A DNA stretch of 64,000 nt from the NCBI RefSeq assembly GCF_003385775.1, contig NZ_QRDP01000004.1, positions 124,001 to 188,000 on the forward strand, in the 5' to 3' direction. Below are positions 20,510 to 30,036 of the stretch, piece by piece (position 1 is the stretch's first letter; each line of letters opens with the position of its first letter). A model generated the notes under the pieces. It was not told where the DNA came from. It searched no databases and was given only the letters and a program-made list of their open reading frames with translations. A program made the position numbers and the translations under genes. The stretch is from Parasphingopyxis lamellibrachiae. Lineage in GTDB: Bacteria > Pseudomonadota > Alphaproteobacteria > Sphingomonadales > Sphingomonadaceae.

Positions 20510-21163
20510 ATGAAATTTTTCGCTGACACAGCCGACACGGACGCCATCCGCGAGCTTGCCGCCACCGGGCTGGTGGACGGGGTCACGACCAACCCGTCGC
20601 TCATCCAGAAATCCGGTCGGGACATTCTGGAAGTTACCAAGGAAATCTGCGGGATCGTGGACGGACCGGTGTCTGCCGAAGTGGTCGCGACCGATCATGA
20701 GACGATGATGAAAGAGGCCGAAGTTCTTCGGAAGATCGCCGACAATATCGCGATCAAGGTGCCGCTCACGGTCGATGGTCTCAAGACGTGCAAGAAACTG
20801 ACCGATGACGGCACGATGGTGAATGTCACGCTCTGCTTTACGGCCAATCAGGCGTTGCTCGCGGGTAAGGCCGGCGCGTCATTCATTTCGCCGTTTGTGG
20901 GGCGACATGACGATATCGGCTATGATGGGATGAACCTTATCTCGGATATCAGATTGATCTATGATAATTATGATTTTCGAACGGAAATTCTTGTCGCTTC
21001 CGTTCGTCATCCGATCCATATTTTGGAAAGCGCCAAGTTGGGCGCCGATGTCGCGACCATGCCGCCGGATGTGATTCTCAAGCTGTTCAACCATCCGCTT
21101 ACGGCCAGCGGGCTGGAAGCCTTTCTCTCCGATTGGGAAAAGACCGGCCAGACGATCGGCTGA
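20510..21163 (+). CDS. fsa: Fructose-6-phosphate aldolase / transaldolase family protein
   Basis: 217 residues, the short TalC/FSA type. The N-terminus [31 protein letters not shown] and the Schiff-base lysine region IAIKVPLT are diagnostic; [10 protein letters not shown] and the later VASVRHP segment complete the barrel. It either transfers dihydroxyacetone (transaldolase in the pentose phosphate pathway) or cleaves fructose-6-phosphate; sequence does not decide. No clear ribosome-binding site precedes the ATG, yet the start is fixed by the conserved N-terminus. Confidence 0.93.
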   Translation: MKFFADTADTDAIRELAATGLVDGVTTNPSLIQKSGRDILEVTKEICGIVDGPVSAEVVATDHETMMKEAEVLRKIADNIAIKVPLTVDGLKTCKKLTDDGTMVNVTLCFTANQALLAGKAGASFISPFVGRHDDIGYDGMNLISDIRLIYDNYDFRTEILVASVRHPIHILESAKLGADVATMPPDVILKLFNHPLTASGLEAFLSDWEKTGQTIG

Positions 21164-21258
21164 TCGCGGACCATTTCGATATCGCGTTTTGACGGGCGGC
21201 ACTTCCGGGCCGGGCCGGGCCTTGCTAAAGCGCACTCCTAACAGGAGAGTGTTGTTCT

Positions 21259-22425
21259 ATGTCCGTTGCCCCTAATCTCGACTTTGCGCTTGGCGAAACC
21301 GCCGATATGATCCGCGAGACAACCGGCCGGTTCGCCGATGACCGGATCGCGCCCCACGCTGCGGAGATCGACGAAGAGAATACATTCCGCCGAGAGCTCT
21401 GGCCCGAAATGGGCGCGCTGGGTTTGCATGGTATCACGGTCGAAGAAGAATGGGGCGGGCTTGGGCTCGGCTATCTCGAACATTGCGTTGCCATGGAAGA
21501 AGTCAGCCGGGCCAGCGCCTCGATTGGCCTCAGCTATGGCGCGCACTCTAACCTCTGCGTAAACCAGATCCGCCGCTGGGCGAATGACGAGCAGAAGGCG
21601 AAATATCTGCCCGGCCTGATCAGCGGCGAATCCGTGGGTTCGCTTGCCATGTCCGAAGCGGGGTCCGGTTCAGACGTTGTGTCGATGAAGCTGAAGGCCG
21701 AGCCGCAGGGCAATGACCGCTACGTCCTCAACGGCACGAAATTCTGGATCACCAACGCCCCCGAGGCCGATGTGCTTGTCGTTTATGCGAAAACAGCGCC
21801 GGGCGAGGGCTCTGGCGGGATCACGGCATTCCTCATCGAGAAAGGCATGGCCGGTTTCTCCGTTTCCAAAAAGCTCGACAAGATGGGCATGCGCGGCAGC
21901 GATACGGCCGAGCTGGTGTTCGAGGATTGCGAAGTCCCTGCTGAAAATGTGATGGGGCCGGTCAATGGCGGGGTCGGCGTGCTGATGTCGGGCCTTGATT
22001 ATGAGCGCGCGGTGCTCGCCGCCGGGCCGATCGGCATCATGCAGGCCTGTCTCGATGTGGTGATCCCGTACGTCCGCGACCGTAAACAGTTCGGCAAGCC
22101 GATTGGCAGTTTCCAGCTGATGCAGGGCAAGATCGCCGACATGTATGTCGCGCTCAATTCGGCACGCGCTTATGTCTATGCCGTGGCGCGGGCTTGCGAT
22201 GCCGGGCAGACGACGCGCTTCGATGCGGCGGGCGCGATTCTGCTCGCCAGCGAAAACGCGGTGAAGACCTCGCTTGAGGCGATTCAGGCACTGGGCGGCG
22301 CGGGCTATACCAAGGAATGGCCGGTCGAACGTTTCCTGAGGGACGCCAAGCTCTACGATATCGGCGCCGGCACCAACGAAATCCGCCGCTTCCTGATCGG
22401 GCGGGAGCTGATCGGCGGGGGCTGA
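21259..22425 (+). CDS. ivd: Isovaleryl-CoA dehydrogenase
   Basis: 388 residues. It is an FAD-dependent acyl-CoA dehydrogenase for the leucine pathway (isovaleryl-CoA to 3-methylcrotonyl-CoA). The segment [14 protein letters not shown] is characteristic of IVD, and [16 protein letters not shown] and [32 protein letters not shown] are standard FAD and C-terminal motifs. The catalytic base Glu should lie in the region [10 protein letters not shown], as in IVD. Its ribosome-binding site AGGAG at 21242-21246 can pair with ACTCCT just upstream in a small hairpin. It opens the leucine set (ivd, liuB, liuD), although two unrelated genes separate it from liuB. Confidence 0.95.
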   Translation: MSVAPNLDFALGETADMIRETTGRFADDRIAPHAAEIDEENTFRRELWPEMGALGLHGITVEEEWGGLGLGYLEHCVAMEEVSRASASIGLSYGAHSNLCVNQIRRWANDEQKAKYLPGLISGESVGSLAMSEAGSGSDVVSMKLKAEPQGNDRYVLNGTKFWITNAPEADVLVVYAKTAPGEGSGGITAFLIEKGMAGFSVSKKLDKMGMRGSDTAELVFEDCEVPAENVMGPVNGGVGVLMSGLDYERAVLAAGPIGIMQACLDVVIPYVRDRKQFGKPIGSFQLMQGKIADMYVALNSARAYVYAVARACDAGQTTRFDAAGAILLASENAVKTSLEAIQALGGAGYTKEWPVERFLRDAKLYDIGAGTNEIRRFLIGRELIGGG

Positions 22426-22457
22426 ATACGCCCCTCCCCTGCAGGAGAAGAGCTACC

Positions 22458-22727
22458 ATGAGCGAAACCACCCTCAATATCCTGCAATATTATGGCGCAG
22501 GTGCAGCTTTACTCGCCGCGTTCGTCGTCTCGCTCAATCTTGGTACCAGATGCACCGGCTGGGCGTTCGTGGTCTTTGTCACGAGCTCGGTCGCGCTGAT
22601 TGCCTGGGGCTTTCTCAATGACGAGGGCGCGGGGATTGGCTGGCAGAATATCGGGCTGCTCGGGATCAACCTTGTCGGCGTCTACCGCTATCTGATCGCG
22701 GGGAAACCACCGCAGCCGGAAAGCTAG
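22458..22727 (+). CDS. Small multi-pass membrane protein
   Basis: 89 residues with three hydrophobic helices (about 13-30, 36-52 and 63-82). GGAGA lies 11 bases before ATG 22458, and the gene begins 32 bp after ivd, so it is probably cotranscribed. It resembles small uncharacterised inner-membrane proteins of alphaproteobacteria; I cannot assign a role. It is convergent with the M13 peptidase gene, with only 4 bp between stops. Confidence 0.75.
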   Translation: MSETTLNILQYYGAGAALLAAFVVSLNLGTRCTGWAFVVFVTSSVALIAWGFLNDEGAGIGWQNIGLLGINLVGVYRYLIAGKPPQPES

Positions 22728-22731
22728 TCGC

Positions 22732-24807
22732 TTACCAGACGCGGACCCGGTCTTCGGGCGCCAGATAGAGTTCCGCATCCGGCTGCACATCGAATGCATC
22801 ATACCAGGCATCAAGGTTACGCACGGTGAGTGCGCGATACATGCCAGGCGCATGGCCGTCCGTCTGGACGCGTTGGCGCAGGGCTTCGTCGCGCATTTTC
22901 GTGGCCCATGTCTGGGCATAGGCGATGAAGAAGCGCTGATCGCCTGTGAAACCGTCGATGACAGGGGCTTCCTCGCCATTCAGCGAAGCGCGATAGGCAT
23001 CATAGGCAGCCTGCAGGCCCGCGACATCGGCGATGTTTTCGCCCAGGGTTAGTCGCCCGTTGACGTTCAGGTCGGGGAAGGGGGCATAGGCGTCATACTG
23101 CGCGGCCAGCGCATCGCCCTGCTGGTTGAAACTGGCGAGATCTTCTTCGGTCCACCAGTTTCTGAGTGCGCCCGTGGAATCGAAGGCCGCGCCATTATTG
23201 TCAAAGCTATGGCTGATCTCATGGCCGATCACCGCGCCGATTGCACCATAGTTGAAGGCCGGATCCGCCGCCGCGTTGAAGAATGGCGGCTGTAGGATAG
23301 CGGCCGGGAAGTTGAGGGCATTCTGCACAGGCAGGTTCACCGCATTCACGGTTTGCGGCGTCATCCACCATTCACCCCGGTCCATAGGCTGGCCAAGCTT
23401 GGCGCGCTGATGCGCATATTCGGCCCGTTCGCCGTCGATCATGGCGGCATAGGCGTTGTCGGCGGACACCGCATAATCCGAATAGTCGCGCCAATTGTCC
23501 GAATAGCCGACACCGACGATGATCGTTTCGACCTTGCGCAGGGCTTCGGCGCGGGTTTCATCGGCCATCCATTCGATGTTCCGCACACGCTCGGCAAAAG
23601 CGTCTGTGATATTGTCGACCATCGCCTGGACTTCGTCCCGTGCCGAGGCCGGGAAATAGCGTTCGGCGTACAGCCGGCCAACGGCATCGCCGAGATACTG
23701 GTTTACCGAGGAAAGGGCGCGCTTGTCCCGGCTGCGCTGCTCGGGCGTGCCTGAAAGCGTCGTGCCGTAAAAAGCGAAATGGGCTTCGTCGATAGCAGAG
23801 GGGAGCACGGCGGCATGGCTGTTGATCTGGTGAAAGATCAGCCAGTCCTGCCAGGATTCGATGGGCTGCGATGCGACCAGCCCAGAAAGGCCGGCAATGC
23901 CGTCTGCCTGATAGGCCGCGAATTTCTCCTGATCGTTGAGCTGAGCGGCGGTGAGGAACGCGTCCCAGTCCATGCCCGGTGCACGGCTGTCGAGCTCGTC
24001 GCGGTTCCACACGGTGGCGGACTGCGCGAAGTCTTCCGTCTGCTCGCGGGTATTATGCGCCTCGGCAATCTGCATCTCGAGATCGAAAATTCGCTGGGCG
24101 CGTTGCGGCGCATTGTCGATGCCCGCCGCAGCCAGCAGTTCTTCGATATAGGCGCGATACTCGGTACGGATCGCAGCCAGAGACGGGTCGGCCGAGAGAT
24201 AATATTCGCGCTCGGGCATGCCGAGGCCGCCCTGCAGCAGATAGGGCAGTACCTCACCCGGCGTTGCGAGCCCCTGGGTTACGAACAAGCCCAGCAGGTT
24301 CTCGGTCTGGTAATCGGTATAGTTGAGCGGATCGACATCGGCGCGCAACTGCTCACCCAGCACGCGGGAAAGTTGTGTAGGGTTTTCAATCGCCTCGAAC
24401 CGCTCGATATCTGCCTGGACGGGTTCCATGTCCGCCGCATTGATCGCATCGACATCCATGAAAGCGTTATAGAAATCGGCAATCCGCGCCTCGTCGGTTC
24501 CAGGTTCCGGGTCGGATGCGACGATTTCACCGATCATTTCAGTCACCTGCCGCTCAGTCTGGTTGAAGGCGACAAGGAAGGCGCCGATGCTGGAGCGGTC
24601 GGCCGGGATTTCGGTGTCGCGCTGCCAGGTTCCGTTCGCATAGCCGTAGAAATCATCGCCCGGGACGAGGCTGGTATCCATTGCAGCCGTGTTGATGCCG
24701 ATCTCGGTACCCATGCCGATTTCGGTTTCGGTATCGCTCGTGCAGGCGATGGGACCGGCGACTAGGGCGGCGCCAAGCAGCAGTGCAGGGAGGAAACGGG
24801 TTTTCAT
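22732..24807 (-). CDS. M13 family zinc metallopeptidase (PepO/neprilysin-like), lipoprotein
   Basis: 691 residues, full M13 length. A lipobox (GPIAC) ends the signal, predicting lipidation and an extracytoplasmic site. The zinc motif GHEISHSFD (HExxH), the third ligand Glu in GENIADVAGL (ExxxD), the substrate-binding NAVNLPVQNALNFPAAIL and C-terminal segments typical of M13 are all present. It degrades oligopeptides. It lies on the opposite strand inside the leucine region, so it is not part of that operon. Confidence 0.93.
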   Translation of the reverse strand: MKTRFLPALLLGAALVAGPIACTSDTETEIGMGTEIGINTAAMDTSLVPGDDFYGYANGTWQRDTEIPADRSSIGAFLVAFNQTERQVTEMIGEIVASDPEPGTDEARIADFYNAFMDVDAINAADMEPVQADIERFEAIENPTQLSRVLGEQLRADVDPLNYTDYQTENLLGLFVTQGLATPGEVLPYLLQGGLGMPEREYYLSADPSLAAIRTEYRAYIEELLAAAGIDNAPQRAQRIFDLEMQIAEAHNTREQTEDFAQSATVWNRDELDSRAPGMDWDAFLTAAQLNDQEKFAAYQADGIAGLSGLVASQPIESWQDWLIFHQINSHAAVLPSAIDEAHFAFYGTTLSGTPEQRSRDKRALSSVNQYLGDAVGRLYAERYFPASARDEVQAMVDNITDAFAERVRNIEWMADETRAEALRKVETIIVGVGYSDNWRDYSDYAVSADNAYAAMIDGERAEYAHQRAKLGQPMDRGEWWMTPQTVNAVNLPVQNALNFPAAILQPPFFNAAADPAFNYGAIGAVIGHEISHSFDNNGAAFDSTGALRNWWTEEDLASFNQQGDALAAQYDAYAPFPDLNVNGRLTLGENIADVAGLQAAYDAYRASLNGEEAPVIDGFTGDQRFFIAYAQTWATKMRDEALRQRVQTDGHAPGMYRALTVRNLDAWYDAFDVQPDAELYLAPEDRVRVW

Positions 24808-24956
24808 CGGAACAGCCTCTCGAAAGAATTTTTATGCGGGCGTTATAAGAGGGCGGTTTGGTCCGATCAAAGCCGTTCGTCGAAAAGACTGGCAGTTCTT
24901 TCCTTGTGGCGTCCATCCGGCTAGTCAGCGTGCAGGATCAGGGGACGATAATAACG

Positions 24957-26558
24957 ATGAGCGCACCGGTGCTGGATACGAAGTTGGATGTTGGCGGGGA
25001 AGCGTTTCGCGCCAATGCTGCGCACAATCGCGGGCTTGCCGAGACGCTGCGCGCGGATGTGGCGGAAGCGGCGCTTGGCGGGACGGAGAAGCACCGGGAG
25101 CGTCATGTGTCGCGCGGCAAGTTGCTGCCACGTGACCGTGTTGAGCGCCTGCTCGATCCGGGCAGCCCGTTTCTCGAGATCGGCCAGCTTGCGGCCTGCG
25201 ACATGTATGAAGGGCAGGTGCCGGGCGCAGGAATGATCGCCGGTATCGGCCGGGTTTCGGGCCGCCAGTGCATGATCGTCTGCAACGATGCGACGGTGAA
25301 GGGCGGCACCTATTATCCGATGACGGTGAAAAAGCATCTGCGCGCGCAGGAGATTGCCGAGCAGAACCGGCTGCCCTGCATCTATCTTGTCGACAGCGGC
25401 GGCGCGAATCTGCCGCATCAGGCTGAGGTGTTTCCCGACCGCGATCATTTCGGGCGCATCTTCTTCAACCAGGCCAATATGTCCGCGCTCGGCATCCCGC
25501 AAATTGCCTGTGTGATGGGCAGCTGCACGGCGGGCGGGGCTTATGTGCCCGCTATGTCCGACGAGACGGTGATCGTGCGCGAGCAGGGCACGATTTTCCT
25601 GGCCGGGCCACCCTTGGTGAAGGCCGCGACGGGCGAAGAAATCAGTTCCGAGGATCTTGGCGGCGGCGATCTGCATGGCCGCAAGTCCGGCGTTGTCGAT
25701 CATGTCGCCGAGAATGACGAACATGCGCTGACCATCGTTCGCGATATCGTTTCGACCTTCAATCATCCGCATGACCCCGGCATCAAGCTGGTCGAACCGC
25801 GCGCGCCCAAATTTGACGCCGAGGAACTGTACGGCATCATCCCCGACGATGTCCGCGCGCCCTATGATGTGCATGAGGTGATCGCGCGGATCGTCGATGG
25901 CAGCGAGTTTCATGAGTTCAAGGCGCTCTATGGTTCCACACTGGTTTGCGGCTTTGCGCATATCTGGGGAATGCCGGTCGGGATTATCGCGAACAATGGC
26001 GTGCTGTTCAGCGAGAGCGCGCAAAAGGGCGCGCATTTTATCGAGCTCTGCGCCCAGCGCCGTATCCCGCTGCTGTTCCTTCAGAACATCTCCGGCTTCA
26101 TGGTTGGCGGGAAATATGAGGCCGAAGGGATCGCCAAGCATGGTGCCAAGCTGGTGACGGCGGTGGCGACGGCGACGGTGCCCAAGATCACGCTCTTGAT
26201 CGGCGGCAGCTTCGGTGCGGGCAATTATGGCATGGCGGGGCGGGCCTATTCGCCCCGTTTCCTGTTCAGCTGGCCCAACAGCCGCATCTCCGTGATGGGC
26301 GGCGAACAAGCCGCCAGCGTTCTGGCCACCGTCCACCGCGATGCGGATAAATGGACCGATGAGGAGGCCGAAGCCTTCAAGGCCCCGATCCGCCAGACGT
26401 ACGAGGACGAAGGCAACCCCTGGCATGCCACCGCCCGCCTCTGGGACGACGGCATCATCGATCCGGCGCAAACCCGCGATGTGCTGGGGCTGGCTTTTGC
26501 CGCGACACTCGAAGCAGAAATACCCGAGCGCCCCGCGTTCGGCGTGTTCAGGATGTGA
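24957..26558 (+). CDS. liuB: Methylcrotonyl-CoA carboxylase, carboxyltransferase (beta) subunit
   Basis: 533 residues. It transfers CO2 from biotin to 3-methylcrotonyl-CoA in leucine breakdown. The carboxyltransferase signature ([21 protein letters not shown], then [15 protein letters not shown] and the late [17 protein letters not shown]) is that of MCC beta rather than propionyl-CoA carboxylase. ATG 24957 is preferred to an upstream GTG at 24858 because GGGGA precedes it and relatives start there. The alpha subunit liuD follows after one small gene. Confidence 0.95.
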   Translation: MSAPVLDTKLDVGGEAFRANAAHNRGLAETLRADVAEAALGGTEKHRERHVSRGKLLPRDRVERLLDPGSPFLEIGQLAACDMYEGQVPGAGMIAGIGRVSGRQCMIVCNDATVKGGTYYPMTVKKHLRAQEIAEQNRLPCIYLVDSGGANLPHQAEVFPDRDHFGRIFFNQANMSALGIPQIACVMGSCTAGGAYVPAMSDETVIVREQGTIFLAGPPLVKAATGEEISSEDLGGGDLHGRKSGVVDHVAENDEHALTIVRDIVSTFNHPHDPGIKLVEPRAPKFDAEELYGIIPDDVRAPYDVHEVIARIVDGSEFHEFKALYGSTLVCGFAHIWGMPVGIIANNGVLFSESAQKGAHFIELCAQRRIPLLFLQNISGFMVGGKYEAEGIAKHGAKLVTAVATATVPKITLLIGGSFGAGNYGMAGRAYSPRFLFSWPNSRISVMGGEQAASVLATVHRDADKWTDEEAEAFKAPIRQTYEDEGNPWHATARLWDDGIIDPAQTRDVLGLAFAATLEAEIPERPAFGVFRM

Positions 26559-26575
26559 CGATAGGAAACACCACC

Positions 26576-27064
26576 ATGCGTAACCTGATATTCCTGCCGT
26601 TGCTGGCGCTCGCTGTCCCAGCCTTCGCGCAGGACACCGACCTGCCGCCCGCGGTTCTCCCGGCACCTGACGCAAATGTCGATGCCGTGCTGGTGCCGGT
26701 CCGCGCGCTGTTTGCGAGCATTGCCGCGCGCGATGCCGGGCTGGTCACGCCCTATGTCGTCGATGGCGCAACCGTGACCATCGCCGATTCAACGGGTGAC
26801 GGACCCCCGACCGTAAGCCGTGTTGTATTTGCCGATCTTCTCGCGGGACTGGCCGCAGAAACCGCGCAGCTGGAAGAGCGGATGCCGAACCCGGTCGTGG
26901 ATGTGGACGGCGATATCGCCATGGTCTGGGGATTCTACACCTTCCACCGGGACGGCGCTTTCAGCCATTGCGGCGCGGATCATTTTAGTCTCGTGCGCGA
27001 CGAAGGTGCCTGGAAGATCGCCAATCTCGCCTTTTCGCGGCGCCTAACGGATTGCGGAGATTGA
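26576..27064 (+). CDS. Exported NTF2-like/SnoaL-fold protein
   Basis: 162 residues. Signal peptide 1-19 (NLIFLPLLALAVPAFAQ) precedes a small domain with the pattern of NTF2-like proteins: a helix (VRALFASIAARDAGLVTPYV), then beta strands ending MVWGFYTFHRDGAFSHCGADHFSLVRDEGAWKIANLAFSRR. No catalytic residues can be assigned. It sits 17 bp after liuB and 4 bp before liuD, so it must be cotranscribed with the two carboxylase subunits although it is predicted to be periplasmic. Confidence 0.8.
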   Translation: MRNLIFLPLLALAVPAFAQDTDLPPAVLPAPDANVDAVLVPVRALFASIAARDAGLVTPYVVDGATVTIADSTGDGPPTVSRVVFADLLAGLAAETAQLEERMPNPVVDVDGDIAMVWGFYTFHRDGAFSHCGADHFSLVRDEGAWKIANLAFSRRLTDCGD

Positions 27065-27068
27065 TCCC

Positions 27069-28952
27069 ATGATTACCAGCCTCCTCATCGCCAATCGCGG
27101 CGAGATCGCTTGCCGGATCATCCGCACCGCGCGGAAGCTCGGCGTGCGGACCGTCGCCGTCTATTCCGATGCCGATGCGAAGGCGTTGCATGTGCGCGAG
27201 GCGGATGAGGCGGTGCATATCGGGCCTTCGTCGGCCGCCGAGAGCTATCTGGTCGGCGAGAAGATTATTGCGGCTGCTAAAGATAGCGCCGCCGAGGCGA
27301 TCCATCCGGGCTATGGCTTTCTTTCCGAAAATGCCGATTTCGCGCAGGCGGTGATTGACGCAGGCCTGATCTGGATTGGGCCGAAGCCGGAGAGCATCCG
27401 CGCCATGGGCCTCAAGGATGCGGCGAAGACGCTGATGAACGAGGCGGGTGTGCCGACCACGCCCGGTTATCTGGGTGACAATCAGGATGCCGATTTCCTC
27501 GCCGAGCAGGCGGAGAAGATCGGCTATCCGGTGCTGATCAAGGCGGTCGCGGGCGGCGGCGGCAAGGGGATGCGCAAGGTGGATGCGGCAGGTGATTTCG
27601 CCGATGCGCTCGCCTCCTGCCGCCGGGAAGCGACGGCGAGTTTCGGCAACGATATCGTGCTGCTGGAAAAATGGATCACTAATCCGCGCCATATCGAGGT
27701 GCAGGTTTTCGGCGACTCTCACGGCAATGTCGTCCACCTGTTCGAGCGCGATTGCTCGCTCCAGCGGCGACACCAGAAGGTGATCGAGGAAGCACCCGCG
27801 CCGGGCATGGACGAAGAGACCCGCGAAGCTGTGTGCGGTGCAGCCATCCGCGCCGCCAAAGCTGTCGACTATGAAGGCGCAGGAACGATCGAATTTATCG
27901 CCGACGGCTCCGAAGGTCTGCGCGCAGACCGCATCTGGTTCATGGAAATGAACACGCGGCTGCAGGTCGAGCACCCGGTTACGGAAGAGATTACCGGGCA
28001 GGACTTGGTCGAATGGCAGTTGCGTGTGGCAAGCGGGGAAGAGCTGCCGTGCAAGCAGGATGAGCTGAGCATCGACGGTCATTCTATCGAAGTACGGCTC
28101 TATGCTGAAAACCCGGCCACCGGTTTTTTGCCCTCAACGGGCAGTTTGCGGGTTTTTACGCTTGACCCTCATTCGTCGTTTTGCCGCGTTGATCACGGGG
28201 TTGTCGAAGGCGATGAAATCACGCCGTTTTACGATCCGATGATCGCCAAGGTCATCAGTCATTCGGACGATCGCGACGATGCTGCCGAACATATCGTCGG
28301 CGATCTTCTCAACCTTGCGGTGTGGCCGGTGAAAACAAACGCTGCGTTTCTCATCACCTTACTGCGCGATGAAGTCTTTTTGTCGGGACGGGTCGAGACG
28401 GGTTATATTGGCGAGCATCTGGACGAATTGATTGGCCAGGAACCGCCGAATGAAGCCGTTCTCAACAGCGCTCTTGAAGCGCTCTTGCCGGCTGCGGGCC
28501 AAGATGTATGGGCCTCGCAATCCGGTTTTCGACTGAATGGTATTCCCAAAGCCAATTTTCGGCTCGAAGAAGAATCTGGCCGCATTTTCGAGTTTGAATT
28601 CGAGCTCGGTTACGATCCCTATCTTACACATGTGGACGGTGATTGGGCGGTCCATCCGTTTATGGGGCATAGCTTCGCCTTCAGGCTGCCTAGAGCTGGA
28701 GATGGGGTAGGCGCAGGAGCCACATCCGACGGCACCATCCTCTCTCCCATGCCGGGCAAGATCATCGCGGTCAGCGTCTCCGCTGGTGATACCGTCACCA
28801 AGGGCGACAAGCTCGTCACGCTCGAAGCCATGAAGATGGAGCACAGCCTTGTCGCGCCGTTCGACGGGACGGTGACTGAACTCAACGCGGAAGAGGGCGG
28901 GCAGGTGTCCGAAGGCACGTTGCTGGTGCAGATCGAAGCCGCCGACGGTTGA
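27069..28952 (+). CDS. liuD: Methylcrotonyl-CoA carboxylase, biotin carboxylase/carrier (alpha) subunit
   Basis: 627 residues. The ATP-grasp biotin carboxylase domain (LIANRGEIACRIIRTARKLGV; glycine-rich KAVAGGGGKGMRKV; EMNTRLQVEHPVTEEITGQDLVEWQLRVASGE) is followed by a linker and a C-terminal biotinyl domain with the lysine of EAMKMEH. It carboxylates biotin for LiuB. The pairing with liuB defines it as MCC alpha rather than PccA, which is encoded separately at 48332. Its stop codon lies inside the LiuR-like palindrome at 28949-28964. Confidence 0.95.
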   Translation: MITSLLIANRGEIACRIIRTARKLGVRTVAVYSDADAKALHVREADEAVHIGPSSAAESYLVGEKIIAAAKDSAAEAIHPGYGFLSENADFAQAVIDAGLIWIGPKPESIRAMGLKDAAKTLMNEAGVPTTPGYLGDNQDADFLAEQAEKIGYPVLIKAVAGGGGKGMRKVDAAGDFADALASCRREATASFGNDIVLLEKWITNPRHIEVQVFGDSHGNVVHLFERDCSLQRRHQKVIEEAPAPGMDEETREAVCGAAIRAAKAVDYEGAGTIEFIADGSEGLRADRIWFMEMNTRLQVEHPVTEEITGQDLVEWQLRVASGEELPCKQDELSIDGHSIEVRLYAENPATGFLPSTGSLRVFTLDPHSSFCRVDHGVVEGDEITPFYDPMIAKVISHSDDRDDAAEHIVGDLLNLAVWPVKTNAAFLITLLRDEVFLSGRVETGYIGEHLDELIGQEPPNEAVLNSALEALLPAAGQDVWASQSGFRLNGIPKANFRLEEESGRIFEFEFELGYDPYLTHVDGDWAVHPFMGHSFAFRLPRAGDGVGAGATSDGTILSPMPGKIIAVSVSAGDTVTKGDKLVTLEAMKMEHSLVAPFDGTVTELNAEEGGQVSEGTLLVQIEAADG

Positions 28953-28964
28953 CCTTTACGTCAA
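28949..28964. promoter_or_regulatory. LiuR-like operator upstream of a crotonase gene
   Basis: TTGACCTTTACGTCAA is an imperfect 16-bp palindrome (TTGAC ... GTCAA) 35 bp before the ATG at 29000. As I recall, the LiuR/MerR-family sites of branched-chain catabolism genes in proteobacteria have the form TTKACGTnnACGTMAA, which this fits except for one base in the left half. A second, better copy is at 43964. Confidence 0.5.
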
Positions 28965-28999
28965 GCTGGCGGAAGTTGGCCTGACGACAGGAGAAGCCC

Positions 29000-29896
29000 A
29001 TGGCCGACTATCAAACCATCCTCACCGATCTTTCGGACGGAATTTTCACGATCACGATGCACCGACCCGATCGGATGAACGCGTTTACCGAGAGGATGAT
29101 GCACGAGATGATCGCCGCCTTCGACGAGGCGGATGCGGACGATGCGGTGCGCGCGGTGATCGTTACCGGCCATGGCGACCGCGCCTTTTGCGCCGGGGCG
29201 GATCTGGCAAGCGGGGCCGAAACCTTCGACTATGACAAGCGCCTGGACCGGGATTCCCCGCAGCGCGAAGACGGCAGCGTCGACTGGAAACATCGCGGCG
29301 CGCGCGACGGCGGCGGGCAGCTCACCTTGCGCATTTTCAACTGCAGGAAACCGGTGATCGGCGCAATCAACGGCGCCGCCGTCGGCATCGGCGCGACCAT
29401 GACCCTGCCGATGGATTTCCGGCTGGCCGCCGATCATGCCCGGTTCGGCTTCGTCTTTGCGCGGCGCGGGATCGTGCCCGAAGCCGCCTCAAGCTGGTTC
29501 CTGCCGCGCTTGGTGGGCATCAGCCAGGCGCTCAAATGGTGTTACAAGGGTGATGTGTTCAGAGCAGAAGAAGCCAGGGCCGGCGGGCTGGTGCAGGACA
29601 TTTATCCGGCCGGCGATCTGCTCGCTGCGGCCCGCGCACTGGCGACCGAGCTCACAGCGGAAAGCGCACCGGTGTCGGTGGCGATGACGCGGCAAATGCT
29701 CTGGCGGATGATGGGCGCAGACCATCCCATCGAAGCGCACCGGATGGACAGCCGGGCTATCTGGTATCGCGGACGGCAGGAAGACGCGCAGGAAGGGATA
29801 CTCTCCTTTCTGGAAAAACGTCCGGCAAACTATCCCAACGCGGTCAGCACGGACATGCCTGACCTTCACGAGTGGTTCGACGATCCCGAGTTCTGA
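29000..29896 (+). CDS. Crotonase/enoyl-CoA hydratase family protein
   Basis: 298 residues, longer than typical enoyl-CoA hydratase (about 260). Oxyanion-hole motifs are [11 protein letters not shown] and GAINGAAVGIGATMTLPMD; a glutamate stands in GIVPEAASSWFL, in the region of the active site. The extra length is a segment near 75-105 (YDKRLDRDSPQREDGSVDWKHRGARDGGG) and an extended C-terminus. By position after liuD it could be methylglutaconyl-CoA hydratase (the missing liuC step), but it is not a close match in motif and may serve another acyl-CoA. GGAGA precedes the ATG. Confidence 0.8.
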   Translation: MADYQTILTDLSDGIFTITMHRPDRMNAFTERMMHEMIAAFDEADADDAVRAVIVTGHGDRAFCAGADLASGAETFDYDKRLDRDSPQREDGSVDWKHRGARDGGGQLTLRIFNCRKPVIGAINGAAVGIGATMTLPMDFRLAADHARFGFVFARRGIVPEAASSWFLPRLVGISQALKWCYKGDVFRAEEARAGGLVQDIYPAGDLLAAARALATELTAESAPVSVAMTRQMLWRMMGADHPIEAHRMDSRAIWYRGRQEDAQEGILSFLEKRPANYPNAVSTDMPDLHEWFDDPEF

Positions 29897-29925
29897 TGGG
29901 CCGGAATTTTGATGGGCTGGAATTC

Positions 29926-30013
29926 CGTTCGCCCTGAGCCTTTCGAAGGGCTGTACTTTCTTTGTCCGCCGTTGAAGAAGAAGGGCATGGCTTAGACAGG
30001 TTCAGCCCAAACG
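29926..30013. repeat. Intergenic inverted repeat, GCCCTGAGCCTGTCGAAGGGC family, degenerate copy
   Basis: The left arm at 29926-29951 and right arm at 29989-30013 are related to the arms at 39284 and 50309 but carry several changes (TTTCGAAGGG, TTAGACAGGTTCAG). A run of seven T at 30016-30022 follows the right arm, so this copy could act as a terminator for the crotonase gene. The SDR gene starts directly after it. Confidence 0.7.
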
Positions 30014-30036
30014 GCTTTTTTTGAGGATATGGCATC

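Noticed and set aside
27069-28952. Reading liuD as a second propionyl-CoA carboxylase alpha subunit
   Set aside because: It is next to a clear MCC beta gene, and a separate pccA lies in the pccB operon.
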